Shown in pieces: positions 8,951 to 17,242 of a stretch of DNA of 64,000 nt. Source of the stretch: Pseudomonas sp. P7548 (GTDB taxonomy: Bacteria > Pseudomonadota > Gammaproteobacteria > Pseudomonadales > Pseudomonadaceae); NCBI RefSeq assembly GCF_013386585.1, contig NZ_JACARO010000086.1:1-64000 (forward strand), in the 5' to 3' direction. A program made the translations under genes and the position numbers. Positions within the stretch are counted from its first letter, which is position 1. Every line of letters begins with the position of its first letter. The notes beneath the pieces were generated by a model, which had not been told where the DNA came from, did not search any database, and was given only the letters and a program-made list of their open reading frames with translations.

Positions 8951-9259
8951 TTATTTCTTTACGACTTTGCAGGACGAAATCGCCGCGACCGCTTTGTTTT
9001 TGAGCGCTGGGCTGGCGTTCGGGTTTTTCATGAGCTCCGTGATTTCCGCCGTGGTCAGTTCGGCGTTGATCTTGTCGGCGCCACATTCGCAATGGTCTTT
9101 GGCGGTTTTGGCGTCGACGTTCTGCTGGGCTGCTGCGCTGCAATCCTTGACGAAGCTATCGCGGGCGCCGGCAGGCCAGTTTGAGGGGGCGGCGGCTTGT
9201 GCGCCAAGGGAGAGGAGGGTGAGGGATGCTGCAAGAGCGAAGGTCGAGGAAAAACGCAT
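8951..9259 (-). CDS. Small secreted hypothetical protein
   Basis: A 102-residue protein with a Sec signal peptide cut near AQA|AAPSNW (residue 22). The mature part has four Cys residues (DCSAA, HCECGAD, SSCKVV), which could form two disulfides in the periplasm, and ends in basic residues. The DHCECGADKI pattern resembles small periplasmic proteins of pseudomonads, but I cannot name a function. Nothing else is recognisable between this gene and the cold-shock gene. Confidence 0.65.
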   Translation of the reverse strand: MRFSSTFALAASLTLLSLGAQAAAPSNWPAGARDSFVKDCSAAAQQNVDAKTAKDHCECGADKINAELTTAEITELMKNPNASPALKNKAVAAISSCKVVKK

Positions 9260-9513
9260 AATTAAATGCTCCTAAGGTCGTGAGGACGAACGGCAATTCT
9301 CGATGGGTTTGAGGGGTGGCGTACAGCTCAAGTTCACTTTCCCCGCTTCAACGACTAATTTGTAATTACATAACATGGCGCAAGCCCGACGACCGTTCAT
9401 CTGTGCTAGCATCGTCGACCTGGCTATTTCCAGGCGCGCCATTTGCCGCCTTGCCATGTTCTTTTTAGCTCACTCCAGTCACTCTGGTTCGATTATCGGT
9501 TGGCCGAAAGGCT

Positions 9514-9608
9514 CCTGCCGCTGTAAGGCAGGCGTTCATCACTGAACGGCCTGGTATTGGATCTTGTACTGGCTCATCCCAACCCACGTGACCTTTGGTA
9601 GGGGTCAC
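9514..9608 (+). promoter_or_regulatory. Structured thrS leader with anticodon-like hairpin
   Basis: Within a roughly 370-base gene-free stretch, CCTGCC/GGCAGG (9514-9519/9527-9532) closes a 7-base loop GCTGTAA, whose central triplet TGT (9522-9524) equals a tRNA-Thr anticodon. A second hairpin, GTGACC/GGTCAC (9588-9593/9603-9608), ends close to the ribosome binding site. In E. coli ThrRS represses its own message through an anticodon-like hairpin in the leader. The same role here is inference. Confidence 0.4.
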
Positions 9609-9627
9609 CACTAGGAGAGGAGGCGCC

Positions 9628-11550
9628 ATGCCAACTATTACTCTTCCCGACGGCAGTCAACGTTCATTCGATCATGCGGTTTCCGTAGCCGATGTCGCCG
9701 CATCCATTGGTGCTGGCCTGGCCAAGGCCACCGTGGCCGGCAAGGTCGACGGCAAGCTGGTCGATGCCAGCGACCTGATCACCACCGATGCCAGCCTGCA
9801 GATCATCACGCCCAAGGACCAAGAGGGGCTGGAGATCATTCGCCACTCTTGCGCTCACCTGATTGGCCACGCGGTCAAGCAGCTGTATCCGACCGCGAAA
9901 ATGGTGATCGGCCCGGTCATCGAAGAAGGCTTCTATTACGACATCGCCTATGAGCGTCCTTTCACGCCGGACGACCTGGCGGCGATCGAGCAGCGTATGC
10001 ATCAGCTGATCGAAAAAGATTACGACGTGATCAAGAAAGTCACGCCGCGCGCCGAAGTGATCGACGTATTCACCGCCCGTGGCGAAGACTACAAGCTGCG
10101 CCTGGTGGAAGACATGCCGGACGAGCAGGCCATGGGCCTGTACTACCACGAAGAATATGTCGACATGTGCCGTGGCCCGCACGTGCCGAACACGCGCTTC
10201 CTCAAGTCGTTCAAGCTGACCAAGCTGTCCGGCGCCTATTGGCGTGGCGATGCAAAGAACGAGCAACTGCAGCGCATCTACGGTACTGCCTGGGCTGACA
10301 AGAAGCAGCTGGCTGCCTACATCCAGCGCATCGAAGAAGCCGAGAAGCGCGACCACCGCAAGATCGGCAAGCGCCTGAACCTGTTCCACCTCCAGGAAGA
10401 AGCGCCGGGCATGGTGTTCTGGCATCCGAACGGCTGGACCCTGTACCAGGTGCTTGAGCAGTACATGCGCAAGGTTCAGCGCGACAACGGCTACCTGGAG
10501 ATCAAGACTCCGCAGGTTGTTGACCGTAGCCTGTGGGAGAAATCCGGGCACTGGGCCAACTACGCCGACAACATGTTCACCACCCAGTCGGAAAACCGCG
10601 ACTACGCCATCAAGCCCATGAACTGCCCATGCCACGTGCAGGTGTTCAACCAGGGCCTGAAAAGCTACCGCGAGTTGCCGATGCGCCTGGCCGAGTTTGG
10701 TGCCTGCCACCGCAACGAGCCATCGGGTGCGTTGCACGGCATCATGCGTGTACGCGGCTTCACCCAGGACGATGCCCACATCTTCTGCACCGAAGAGCAG
10801 ATGCAGGCCGAGTCTGCTGCGTTCATCAAGCTGACCATGGATGTCTACCGCGATTTCGGCTTTACCGAAGTCGAAATGAAGCTGTCCACTCGTCCGGAAA
10901 AGCGCGTCGGTTCCGACGAGCTGTGGGATCGCGCCGAATCGGCACTGGCCGCAGCGCTTGACAGCGCGGGCCTTGCGTACGACCTGCAGCCGGGTGAGGG
11001 TGCTTTCTACGGTCCGAAGATCGAGTTCTCGTTGAAAGATTGCCTTGGTCGTGTCTGGCAGTGTGGTACCCTGCAGCTCGATTTTAACCTGCCGATCCGT
11101 CTGGGCGCCGAATACGTGTCCGAAGACAACAGCCGCAAACACCCGGTTATGCTGCACCGGGCGATCCTCGGTTCGTTCGAGCGGTTCGTCGGGATCCTGA
11201 TCGAGCACTACGAGGGTGCATTCCCTGCGTGGTTGGCTCCGACCCAGGCAGTGATCATGAATATCACTGATAAACAGGCAGATTTTGCCGCTGAAGTTGA
11301 AAAAACTCTCAACGAAAGCGGGTTTCGTGCCAAGTCCGACTTGAGAAATGAAAAGATCGGCTTTAAAATCCGCGAGCATACTTTGCTCAAGGTTCCCTAT
11401 CTTTTGGTTATCGGAGATCGGGAAGTCGAGATGCAGACTGTCGCTGTGCGTACTCGTGAAGGTGCTGACCTGGGCTCGATGCCCGTCGCCCAGTTCGCTG
11501 AGTTCCTCGCGCAAGCGGTTTCCCGGCGTGGTCGCCCAGATTCGGAGTAA
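9628..11550 (+). CDS. thrS: Threonyl-tRNA synthetase
   Basis: This 640-residue class II synthetase charges tRNA-Thr. Domains in order are the N-terminal TGS domain (MPTITLPDGSQ), the editing domain with HSCAHLIGHAV near residue 73, the catalytic core with the zinc-ligand segment MNCPCHVQVF and motif 2 FGACHRNEPSG, and the C-terminal anticodon-binding domain. ATG 9628 has an excellent AGGAGAGGAGG site. The frame is open 33 bases further upstream, but that start would precede the ribosome binding site. The stop overlaps a possible infC initiation region. Confidence 0.97.
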   Translation: MPTITLPDGSQRSFDHAVSVADVAASIGAGLAKATVAGKVDGKLVDASDLITTDASLQIITPKDQEGLEIIRHSCAHLIGHAVKQLYPTAKMVIGPVIEEGFYYDIAYERPFTPDDLAAIEQRMHQLIEKDYDVIKKVTPRAEVIDVFTARGEDYKLRLVEDMPDEQAMGLYYHEEYVDMCRGPHVPNTRFLKSFKLTKLSGAYWRGDAKNEQLQRIYGTAWADKKQLAAYIQRIEEAEKRDHRKIGKRLNLFHLQEEAPGMVFWHPNGWTLYQVLEQYMRKVQRDNGYLEIKTPQVVDRSLWEKSGHWANYADNMFTTQSENRDYAIKPMNCPCHVQVFNQGLKSYRELPMRLAEFGACHRNEPSGALHGIMRVRGFTQDDAHIFCTEEQMQAESAAFIKLTMDVYRDFGFTEVEMKLSTRPEKRVGSDELWDRAESALAAALDSAGLAYDLQPGEGAFYGPKIEFSLKDCLGRVWQCGTLQLDFNLPIRLGAEYVSEDNSRKHPVMLHRAILGSFERFVGILIEHYEGAFPAWLAPTQAVIMNITDKQADFAAEVEKTLNESGFRAKSDLRNEKIGFKIREHTLLKVPYLLVIGDREVEMQTVAVRTREGADLGSMPVAQFAEFLAQAVSRRGRPDSE

Positions 11551-11552
11551 TT

Positions 11553-12101
11553 ATTATTAAGCGTGAAATGAGACAAGATAAACGAGCTGCACCGAAAGCC
11601 CCGATCAACGAGAATATCTCGGCACGCGAGGTTCGGTTAATTGGCGCTGACGGCGAGCAGATTGGCATCGTCTCGATTGATGAAGCGCTTCGTATCGCTG
11701 AAGAGTCCAAGTTGGACCTGGTGGAAATCTCCGCCGACGCAGTCCCGCCTGTTTGCCGGGTGATGGACTACGGCAAGTCGATCTTCGAAAAGAAGAAGCA
11801 GATTGCTGCGGCGAAGAAGAACCAAAAGCAGATTCAAGTAAAAGAAATCAAGTTTCGTCCAGGGACGGAGGAAGGGGATTACCAGGTAAAACTGCGCAAC
11901 CTGGTACGTTTCCTGAGTGATGGGGACAGGGCCAAGGTATCCTTGCGATTCCGCGGCCGTGAGATGGCCCACCAGGAGCTGGGGATGGAACTCCTCAAGC
12001 GGGTTGAAGCTGACCTGCTGGAGTACGGTTCCGTCGAGCAGCATCCTAAGATGGAAGGACGCCAGCTGATCATGGTCATCGCCCCGAAAAAGAAGAAGTA
12101 A
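11553..12101 (+). CDS. infC: Translation initiation factor IF-3 with AUU start
   Basis: The 182-residue IF-3 binds the 30S subunit and proofreads initiation. I place the start at ATT 11553, or the next ATT at 11556, because GGAG at 11544-11547 is correctly spaced to these codons but 20 bases from the first ATG at 11568, and because relatives carry the extra IIKRE residues. An AUU start makes IF-3 discriminate against its own message, the known autoregulation in E. coli. N-domain APINENISAREVRLIG and C-domain EIKFRPGTEEGDY are clear. Confidence 0.93.
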   Translation: MIKREMRQDKRAAPKAPINENISAREVRLIGADGEQIGIVSIDEALRIAEESKLDLVEISADAVPPVCRVMDYGKSIFEKKKQIAAAKKNQKQIQVKEIKFRPGTEEGDYQVKLRNLVRFLSDGDRAKVSLRFRGREMAHQELGMELLKRVEADLLEYGSVEQHPKMEGRQLIMVIAPKKKK

Positions 12102-12161
12102 TCAACAGGGCACGGCAGGCCTTCTGATTATGTTTATCAACTGAATGCGGAGTATCCGAAC

Positions 12162-12356
12162 ATGCCAAAGATGAAGACTAAAAGTGGTGCTGCTAAGCGG
12201 TTTCTGAAAACTGCTAACGGTATCAAGCACAAGCACGCTTTCAAGAGCCACATCCTGACCAAAATGTCGACCAAGCGTAAGCGTCAACTGCGCGGTAGCA
12301 GCTTGCTGCATCCGTCTGACGTGGCAAAAGTCGAGCGCATGCTGCGCCTTCGTTAA
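12162..12356 (+). CDS. rpmI: Ribosomal protein L35
   Basis: The 64-residue, very basic protein starts MPKMKTKSGAAKRFLKTANG and matches L35 over its full length. It lies 60 bases after infC and 30 before rplT, the conserved infC-rpmI-rplT order. In enterobacteria L20 represses this pair through the rpmI leader. That mechanism is possible here but no specific structure was identified. Confidence 0.96.
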   Translation: MPKMKTKSGAAKRFLKTANGIKHKHAFKSHILTKMSTKRKRQLRGSSLLHPSDVAKVERMLRLR

Positions 12357-12386
12357 TTTTTGGATCAAGAATAGAGGAAGTAACTC

Positions 12387-12743
12387 ATGGCTCGTGTAAA
12401 GCGTGGCGTCATTGCCCGTAAACGTCACAAAAAAATTCTGAAACTTGCTAAAGGCTACTACGGCGCGCGTTCACGCGTATTCCGTGTTGCCAAGCAAGCG
12501 GTAATCAAGGCAGGCCAATACGCCTACCGTGACCGTCGTCAGAAAAAACGTCAGTTCCGCGCTCTGTGGATCGCTCGTATCAACGCTGGTGCACGTGTTA
12601 ACGGTCTGTCCTACAGCCGTTTCATCGCTGGCCTGAAAAAAGCGTCCATCGAGATCGACCGTAAGGTTCTGGCTGATCTGGCAGTGAACGAAAAAGCGGT
12701 GTTTGCCGCGATTGTCGAGAAAGCTAAAGCCACCTTGGCTTAA
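12387..12743 (+). CDS. rplT: Ribosomal protein L20
   Basis: The 118-residue basic protein starts MARVKRGVIARKRHKKILKL and has the long N-terminal helix rich in Arg and Lys that threads into 23S rRNA during early 50S assembly. Length and sequence are typical of L20. It is followed by a strong hairpin before pheS. Confidence 0.97.
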   Translation: MARVKRGVIARKRHKKILKLAKGYYGARSRVFRVAKQAVIKAGQYAYRDRRQKKRQFRALWIARINAGARVNGLSYSRFIAGLKKASIEIDRKVLADLAVNEKAVFAAIVEKAKATLA

Positions 12744-12798
12744 GTACCCCCGACAGTCATTCTGGGTTGCTCCTGCAGTCCAGGGTGGTAAACGTCAT

Positions 12799-12836
12799 AA
12801 ATAGGGGAAGAGCCTTCAAGCTCTTCCCCTATTTTG
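12799..12836 (+). terminator. Terminator or attenuator between rplT and pheS
   Basis: A perfect 15-bp inverted repeat, AAATAGGGGAAGAGC (12799-12813) and its complement (12820-12834), encloses a 6-base loop and is followed by only a short T-run. It lies 18 bases before the pheS start, so it must end rplT transcription partly or act as an attenuator that pheST transcription passes. I found no convincing Phe-rich leader peptide before it. Confidence 0.72.
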
Positions 12837-12852
12837 TATCTGGAGTCTGTAC

Positions 12853-13869
12853 ATGGAAAACCTGGACGCGCTCGTCGCTCAAGCTCTTGAGGCTGTGCAA
12901 AGCGCTGAAGATATCAATGCCCTGGAGCAAATCCGGGTTCACTACCTTGGCAAAAAGGGTGAATTGACTCAGGTGATGAAGACCCTGGGGAATTTGCCGG
13001 CTGAAGAGCGTCCGCAAGTCGGTGCGCTGATCAACGTCGCCAAGGAGCGTGTCACAGAGGTTCTCAATGCGCGCAAGGCGACGATGGAGGAGGCCGATCT
13101 CGCGGCCAAACTCGCCGCCGAGTCCATTGACGTAACCCTGCCTGGCCGTGGCCAGGCCTCGGGCGGCCTGCATCCGATCACCCGGACTCTGGAACGTATC
13201 GAGCAGTTCTTCACCCACATTGGCTACGGCATTGCCGAGGGCCCTGAGGTCGAAGACGACTATCACAACTTCGAGGCGCTCAACATCCCTGGCCACCACC
13301 CGGCCCGGTCGATGCACGACACCTTCTATTTCAACGCGAACATGCTGTTGCGCACCCATACCTCGCCGGTACAGGTCCGCACCATGGAAGCGAACAAGCC
13401 GCCGATCCGCATCGTCTGCCCAGGCCGTGTGTACCGCAGCGACTCCGATATCACCCACTCGCCGATGTTCCACCAGGTCGAAGGCCTGCTGGTTGATCGC
13501 GACATCAACTTCGCCGACCTCAAGGGCACCATCGAAGAGTTTCTTCGCGTGTTCTTCGAGAAAGAGCTGGCGGTGCGTTTCCGTCCATCGTTCTTCCCGT
13601 TCACCGAGCCATCCGCTGAAGTGGATATGGAATGCGTGATGTGCAGCGGCAAAGGCTGCCGCGTGTGCAAGCAAACCGGCTGGCTGGAAGTGATGGGCTG
13701 CGGCATGGTTCACCCGAACGTGCTGCGCATGTCCGGAATCGACCCGGAAGAATTCTCGGGCTTTGCCTTCGGCATGGGCGTTGAGCGTCTGGCCATGCTG
13801 CGTTACGGCGTGAACGACTTGCGTCTGTTCTTCGACAACGACTTGCGGTTCCTCGCGCAATTTCGCTAG
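12853..13869 (+). CDS. pheS: Phenylalanyl-tRNA synthetase alpha subunit
   Basis: The 338-residue alpha subunit carries the catalytic site of the alpha2beta2 enzyme. An N-terminal coiled coil is followed by class II motifs: HPITRTLERIEQFF near 110, FRPSFFPFTEPSAEVD near 245 and the C-terminal GFAFGMGVERLAML, motif 3. Length matches the family. GGAG lies upstream of ATG 12853. pheT follows after 26 bases. Confidence 0.97.
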   Translation: MENLDALVAQALEAVQSAEDINALEQIRVHYLGKKGELTQVMKTLGNLPAEERPQVGALINVAKERVTEVLNARKATMEEADLAAKLAAESIDVTLPGRGQASGGLHPITRTLERIEQFFTHIGYGIAEGPEVEDDYHNFEALNIPGHHPARSMHDTFYFNANMLLRTHTSPVQVRTMEANKPPIRIVCPGRVYRSDSDITHSPMFHQVEGLLVDRDINFADLKGTIEEFLRVFFEKELAVRFRPSFFPFTEPSAEVDMECVMCSGKGCRVCKQTGWLEVMGCGMVHPNVLRMSGIDPEEFSGFAFGMGVERLAMLRYGVNDLRLFFDNDLRFLAQFR

Positions 13870-13895
13870 TCGTAACGAACCTTTAGGAGAGCAGG

Positions 13896-16274
13896 ATGAA
13901 ATTCAGTGAACAATGGCTGCGTGGCTGGGTAAGCCCGCAGGTAGGTCGCGACGAGCTGGTCGCTCGTCTGTCGATGGCCGGTCTTGAGGTCGATAGCGTT
14001 ACCCCGGCCGCTGGTGTTTTCAGTGGTGTGGTAGTGGGCGAAGTGCTGAGCACCGAGCAACACCCCGATGCCGATAAGTTGCGTGTGTGCCAGGTCAGCA
14101 ATGGCGCGGAAACCTTCCAGGTCGTGTGCGGAGCGCCCAATGTGCGCCCGGGCCTGAAAATCCCGTTCGCCATGATCGGTGCCGAGTTGCCAGGCGACTT
14201 CAAGATCAAGAAAGCCAAGCTGCGTGGCGTTGAGTCCAACGGCATGCTGTGCTCCCAGGCCGAGCTGCAAGTGGGCGAGGGCAATGATGGCCTGATGGAG
14301 CTGCCGGCCGATGCGCCCGTGGGCCAGGACATCCGCGTTTACCTGGAGCTGGAAGATGCCAGCATCGAGGTCGACCTGACCCCGAACCGCGGCGACTGCC
14401 TGTCCCTGGCCGGCTTGGCCCGTGAAGTGGGCGCGCTGTACAACGCCCCGGTCACCCGCCCGGTCGTTGCGGCCGTGCCTGCGGTGCACGACGAAGTGCG
14501 CCCGATTGAAGTGCTGGCGCCAAACGCCTGCCCACGTTACCTGGGTCGTGTGATCCGTAACGTCGACCTGTCCAAGCCAACCCCGCTGTGGATGGTTGAA
14601 CGTCTGCGTCGCGCCGACGTGCGCAGCATCGATGCGGCCGTCGACATCACCAACTACGTGATGCTGGAGCTGGGTCAACCGCTGCACGCCTTCGATCTCG
14701 CCGAAATCAACGGTGGCATCCGCGTGCGCATGGCCGAAGAAGGCGAGAAGCTGGTGCTGCTCGACGGCCAGGAAGTCAGCCTGCGCGCCGACACCCTGGT
14801 GATCGCCGACCATTCCCGTGCCCTGGCGATTGCCGGTGTCATGGGGGGCGAGCACAGCGGTGTGTCCGACACCACTCGCGACATTTTCCTTGAGAGCGCG
14901 TTCTTCGACCAGATCGCCATCGCTGGCAAGGCCCGCTCCTACGGCCTGCACACCGATGCGTCGCACCGCTATGAGCGTGGCGTGGACTGGAAGCTGGCCC
15001 GTGAAGCCATGGAGCGCGCCACTGGCCTGCTGCTGGAAATCACCGGTGGCGAAGCCGGCCCGATCACTGAAACCGTCAGCGAGCAGCACCTGCCGTCCGT
15101 TGCGCCGATCACCCTGCGCGCCAAGAGCGTAGAGCAGATGCTCGGCCTGGTGATCGAGCCGGCTGAAATCGAGCAACTGTTGTCCGCCCTCGGCCTGGGT
15201 ATCACTGCCGGCGGGGAAGGGCAGTGGCACGTTGAAGTGCCAAGCCATCGCTTCGATATCAGCCTGGAAGTCGACCTGATCGAAGAACTGGCCCGTCTGT
15301 ATGGCTACAACCGCCTGCCGGTTCGTTACCCGCAAGCACGTCTGGCACCGCAACCCAAGGCCGAAGCGCGTGCGCACCTGCCTGAGCTGCGTCGCCTGCT
15401 GGTAGCCCGTGGTTACCAGGAAGCGGTGACCTACAGCTTCATCGATCCCAAGCAGTTCGAACTGTTCAACCCGGGCGTCGAGCCGCTGTTGCTGGCCAAC
15501 CCGATCTCCAATGACATGGCTGCGATGCGTTCGTCGCTGTGGCCAGGCTTGGTGAAGGCCCTGTCCCACAACCTGAACCGTCAGCAAGACCGCGTGCGCA
15601 TGTTCGAAAGCGGCCTGCGTTTTGTCGGTCAACTGGACGGCCTGAAGCAAGAGCCGATGCTGGCGGGCGTGGTGTGCGGTAGCCGCCTGCCGGAAGGCTG
15701 GGCGCAAGGTCGCGATGCGGTGGACTTCTTCGACGTCAAGGCAGACGTGGAAGCGGTGCTGGGCTTCGCCGGTGCCTTGGATGCCTTTACTTTCCTGCCT
15801 GGCAGCCACCCAGCGTTGCACCCTGGCCAGACTGCGCGTATCGAGCGTGAAGGTCGTTTGGTGGGCTTTGTCGGCGCCATTCACCCTGAGCTGTCGAAAA
15901 CCCTCGGCCTGGACCGCCCGGTCTTCGTTTTTGAGCTAGTCTTGGCTGAAGTCGCGTCGGGCAAGATGCCTAAATTCAGCGAGTTGTCGCGCTTCCCTGA
16001 AGTGCGTCGTGACCTCGCGCTGATTGCCGACCGTGAAGTGGCTGCCACTGCCGTTCTGGATGTAATCCGTGAAAATGCAGGGGAATGGCTGACAGACCTC
16101 AGGCTATTTGACGTCTATCAGGGTAAAGGCATTGATCCGCATAGAAAAAGCCTTGCAGTTGGCTTGACCTGGCAGCATCCATCGCGCACTCTTAATGACG
16201 ATGAGGTGAATACCACGACACAGAATATCCTCACCTCGCTCGAACAAAGGTTGAACGCCACGTTAAGGAAGTGA
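13896..16274 (+). CDS. pheT: Phenylalanyl-tRNA synthetase beta subunit
   Basis: The 792-residue beta subunit has the N-terminal tRNA-binding domain (residues about 40-150), the B3/B4 editing region beginning near ITPNRGDCLS-like LTPNRGDCLSLAGL, the B5 domain and the C-terminal FDX anticodon-binding domain ending near residue 790. It completes the enzyme with PheS and hydrolyses mischarged Tyr-tRNA. AGGAGAG precedes the ATG. ihfA begins 3 bases after its stop. Confidence 0.97.
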   Translation: MKFSEQWLRGWVSPQVGRDELVARLSMAGLEVDSVTPAAGVFSGVVVGEVLSTEQHPDADKLRVCQVSNGAETFQVVCGAPNVRPGLKIPFAMIGAELPGDFKIKKAKLRGVESNGMLCSQAELQVGEGNDGLMELPADAPVGQDIRVYLELEDASIEVDLTPNRGDCLSLAGLAREVGALYNAPVTRPVVAAVPAVHDEVRPIEVLAPNACPRYLGRVIRNVDLSKPTPLWMVERLRRADVRSIDAAVDITNYVMLELGQPLHAFDLAEINGGIRVRMAEEGEKLVLLDGQEVSLRADTLVIADHSRALAIAGVMGGEHSGVSDTTRDIFLESAFFDQIAIAGKARSYGLHTDASHRYERGVDWKLAREAMERATGLLLEITGGEAGPITETVSEQHLPSVAPITLRAKSVEQMLGLVIEPAEIEQLLSALGLGITAGGEGQWHVEVPSHRFDISLEVDLIEELARLYGYNRLPVRYPQARLAPQPKAEARAHLPELRRLLVARGYQEAVTYSFIDPKQFELFNPGVEPLLLANPISNDMAAMRSSLWPGLVKALSHNLNRQQDRVRMFESGLRFVGQLDGLKQEPMLAGVVCGSRLPEGWAQGRDAVDFFDVKADVEAVLGFAGALDAFTFLPGSHPALHPGQTARIEREGRLVGFVGAIHPELSKTLGLDRPVFVFELVLAEVASGKMPKFSELSRFPEVRRDLALIADREVAATAVLDVIRENAGEWLTDLRLFDVYQGKGIDPHRKSLAVGLTWQHPSRTLNDDEVNTTTQNILTSLEQRLNATLRK

Positions 16275-16277
16275 CGT

Positions 16278-16580
16278 ATGGGGGCTTTGACGAAAGCTGA
16301 GATGGCGGAACGTCTGTACGAAGAGCTGGGTCTGAACAAGCGCGAGGCCAAGGAATTGGTCGAGCTGTTTTTTGAAGAGATCCGACACGCTCTGGAAGAC
16401 AACGAACAGGTCAAATTGTCCGGTTTCGGCAATTTTGACCTGCGGGACAAACGCCAGCGGCCTGGCCGCAATCCAAAAACGGGAGAAGAAATCCCGATCA
16501 CGGCTCGCCGTGTGGTCACCTTTCGTCCAGGGCAGAAGTTGAAGGCCCGAGTTGAGGCTTATGCTGGAACCAAGTCATAA
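16278..16580 (+). CDS. ihfA: Integration host factor alpha subunit
   Basis: The 100-residue HU/IHF-family protein has the DNA-bending arm motif GRNPKTGEEIPI near residue 65 and starts MGALTKAEMAERLYEELGL, as in pseudomonad IHF-alpha. With IHF-beta it bends DNA at specific sites, including those used by integrases and sigma-54 promoters. AAGGAAG precedes the ATG. Its last 20 bases overlap the next gene. Confidence 0.96.
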   Translation: MGALTKAEMAERLYEELGLNKREAKELVELFFEEIRHALEDNEQVKLSGFGNFDLRDKRQRPGRNPKTGEEIPITARRVVTFRPGQKLKARVEAYAGTKS

Positions 16581-16917
16581 CGACGAGCTACCCGTCATCC
16601 CAGGCAAACGCTACTTCACCATTGGTGAAGTCAGCGAGCTCTGTGCGGTCAAGCCGCACGTGCTGCGCTATTGGGAGCAGGAGTTTCCTCAACTCAACCC
16701 CGTCAAACGCACCGGGAACCGTCGGTATTATCAGCGCCAGGATGTGCTGATGATCCGACAGATCCGTGCGTTGCTGTACGACCAGGGGTTCACCATCAGC
16801 GGCGCGCGTCAGCGTATGTCCGGTGATGAAGCCAAAGACGACACCACCCAATACAAGCAACTGATCCGCCAGATGATCTCCGAACTCGAAGATGTGCTGG
16901 TGGTGCTGAAAAAATAA
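16561..16917 (+). CDS. MerR-family transcriptional regulator
   Basis: The 118-residue protein has an N-terminal MerR winged helix, YFTIGEVSELCAVKPHVLRYWE, and then a recognition-wing segment NRRYYQRQDVLMI and a C-terminal helix for dimerisation. No metal-binding cysteines are present, so it is not a metal sensor of the classic type. It overlaps ihfA by 20 bases and is probably translated with it, a conserved arrangement in pseudomonads. The target genes are unknown. Confidence 0.85.
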   Translation: MLEPSHNDELPVIPGKRYFTIGEVSELCAVKPHVLRYWEQEFPQLNPVKRTGNRRYYQRQDVLMIRQIRALLYDQGFTISGARQRMSGDEAKDDTTQYKQLIRQMISELEDVLVVLKK

Positions 16918-17007
16918 TTTCAGCTTTTAAAATACTTCCACATTTCAAAAGCTTGCGGTATATTCCGGTTCGCTTCGTCAAGAAGCGAACCCAGTAACAC
17001 GCCTAGT

Positions 17008-17084
17008 CGGGGCGTAGCGCAGTCCGGTAGCGCACTAGCATGGGGTGCTAGGGGTCGAGTGTTCGAATCACTCCGTCCCGACCA
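17008..17084 (+). tRNA. tRNA-Pro(GGG)
   Basis: A 77-base cloverleaf can be drawn: acceptor stem CGGGGCG/CGTCCCG, D-arm GCGCAGTCCGGTAGCGC, anticodon stem CTAGC/GCTAG with loop ATGGGGT (anticodon GGG at positions 3-5), T-arm AGTG-TTCGAAT-CACT, discriminator A and encoded CCA. Upstream TATATT at 16959 may be the -10. The 3' half is duplicated at 47496, and this gene is the integration site of the island. The copy here is complete. Confidence 0.93.
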
Positions 17085-17085
17085 T
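17040..17085 (+). repeat. attL of the integrative element
   Basis: The 46 bases from the anticodon loop through CCA of tRNA-Pro recur at 47496-47541 with a single difference (C at 17056, A at 47512) in the variable loop. Such tRNA 3'-end direct repeats are the classic att sites of tyrosine integrases. Confidence 0.92.
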
Positions 17086-17100
17086 ATTTTTCAATGGCTT

Positions 17101-17130
17101 AGCCCGGTTCAGAAATGACCGGGCTTTGTT
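17101..17130 (+). terminator. Terminator downstream of tRNA-Pro
   Basis: AGCCCGGT (17101-17108) and ACCGGGCT (17118-17125) form an 8-bp stem followed by TTGTTGTTT. It is 16 bases beyond the tRNA and inside the element, so the element supplies its own terminator for the hybrid tRNA gene. Confidence 0.72.
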
Positions 17131-17152
17131 GTTTCTGGGATTTGATCCTTTT

Positions 17153-17173
17153 GGTCACCGTTGGGTCACCGTT
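17153..17173. repeat. Left-end tandem GGTCACCGTT sites
   Basis: Two copies of GGTCACCGTT separated by one G lie 68 bases inside attL. The same pair in the same orientation is at 47346-47366 near attR. Position near both attachment sites suggests integrase arm-type or recombination-directionality sites. No binding evidence is available. Confidence 0.6.
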
Positions 17174-17242
17174 AGCAAAAAGCTGGTAAAGTGCCAGCAG
17201 CTACGACTGCTGCGCACCTAACGCCCTGACAAGGACTGCACC

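Noticed and set aside
12767..12852. Phe-containing leader peptide before pheS
   Set aside because: The frame does contain FKLFPYF, but those codons lie inside the hairpin itself, without a ribosome binding site or the usual leader-before-terminator arrangement.
13866..15884. Very long open frame antisense to pheT (and similar ones antisense to thrS at 9664-11514 and to the gamma-glutamyltransferase at 54979-56796)
   Set aside because: High-GC codon bias keeps antisense frames open. The sense strand has clear family motifs and the antisense products show none.
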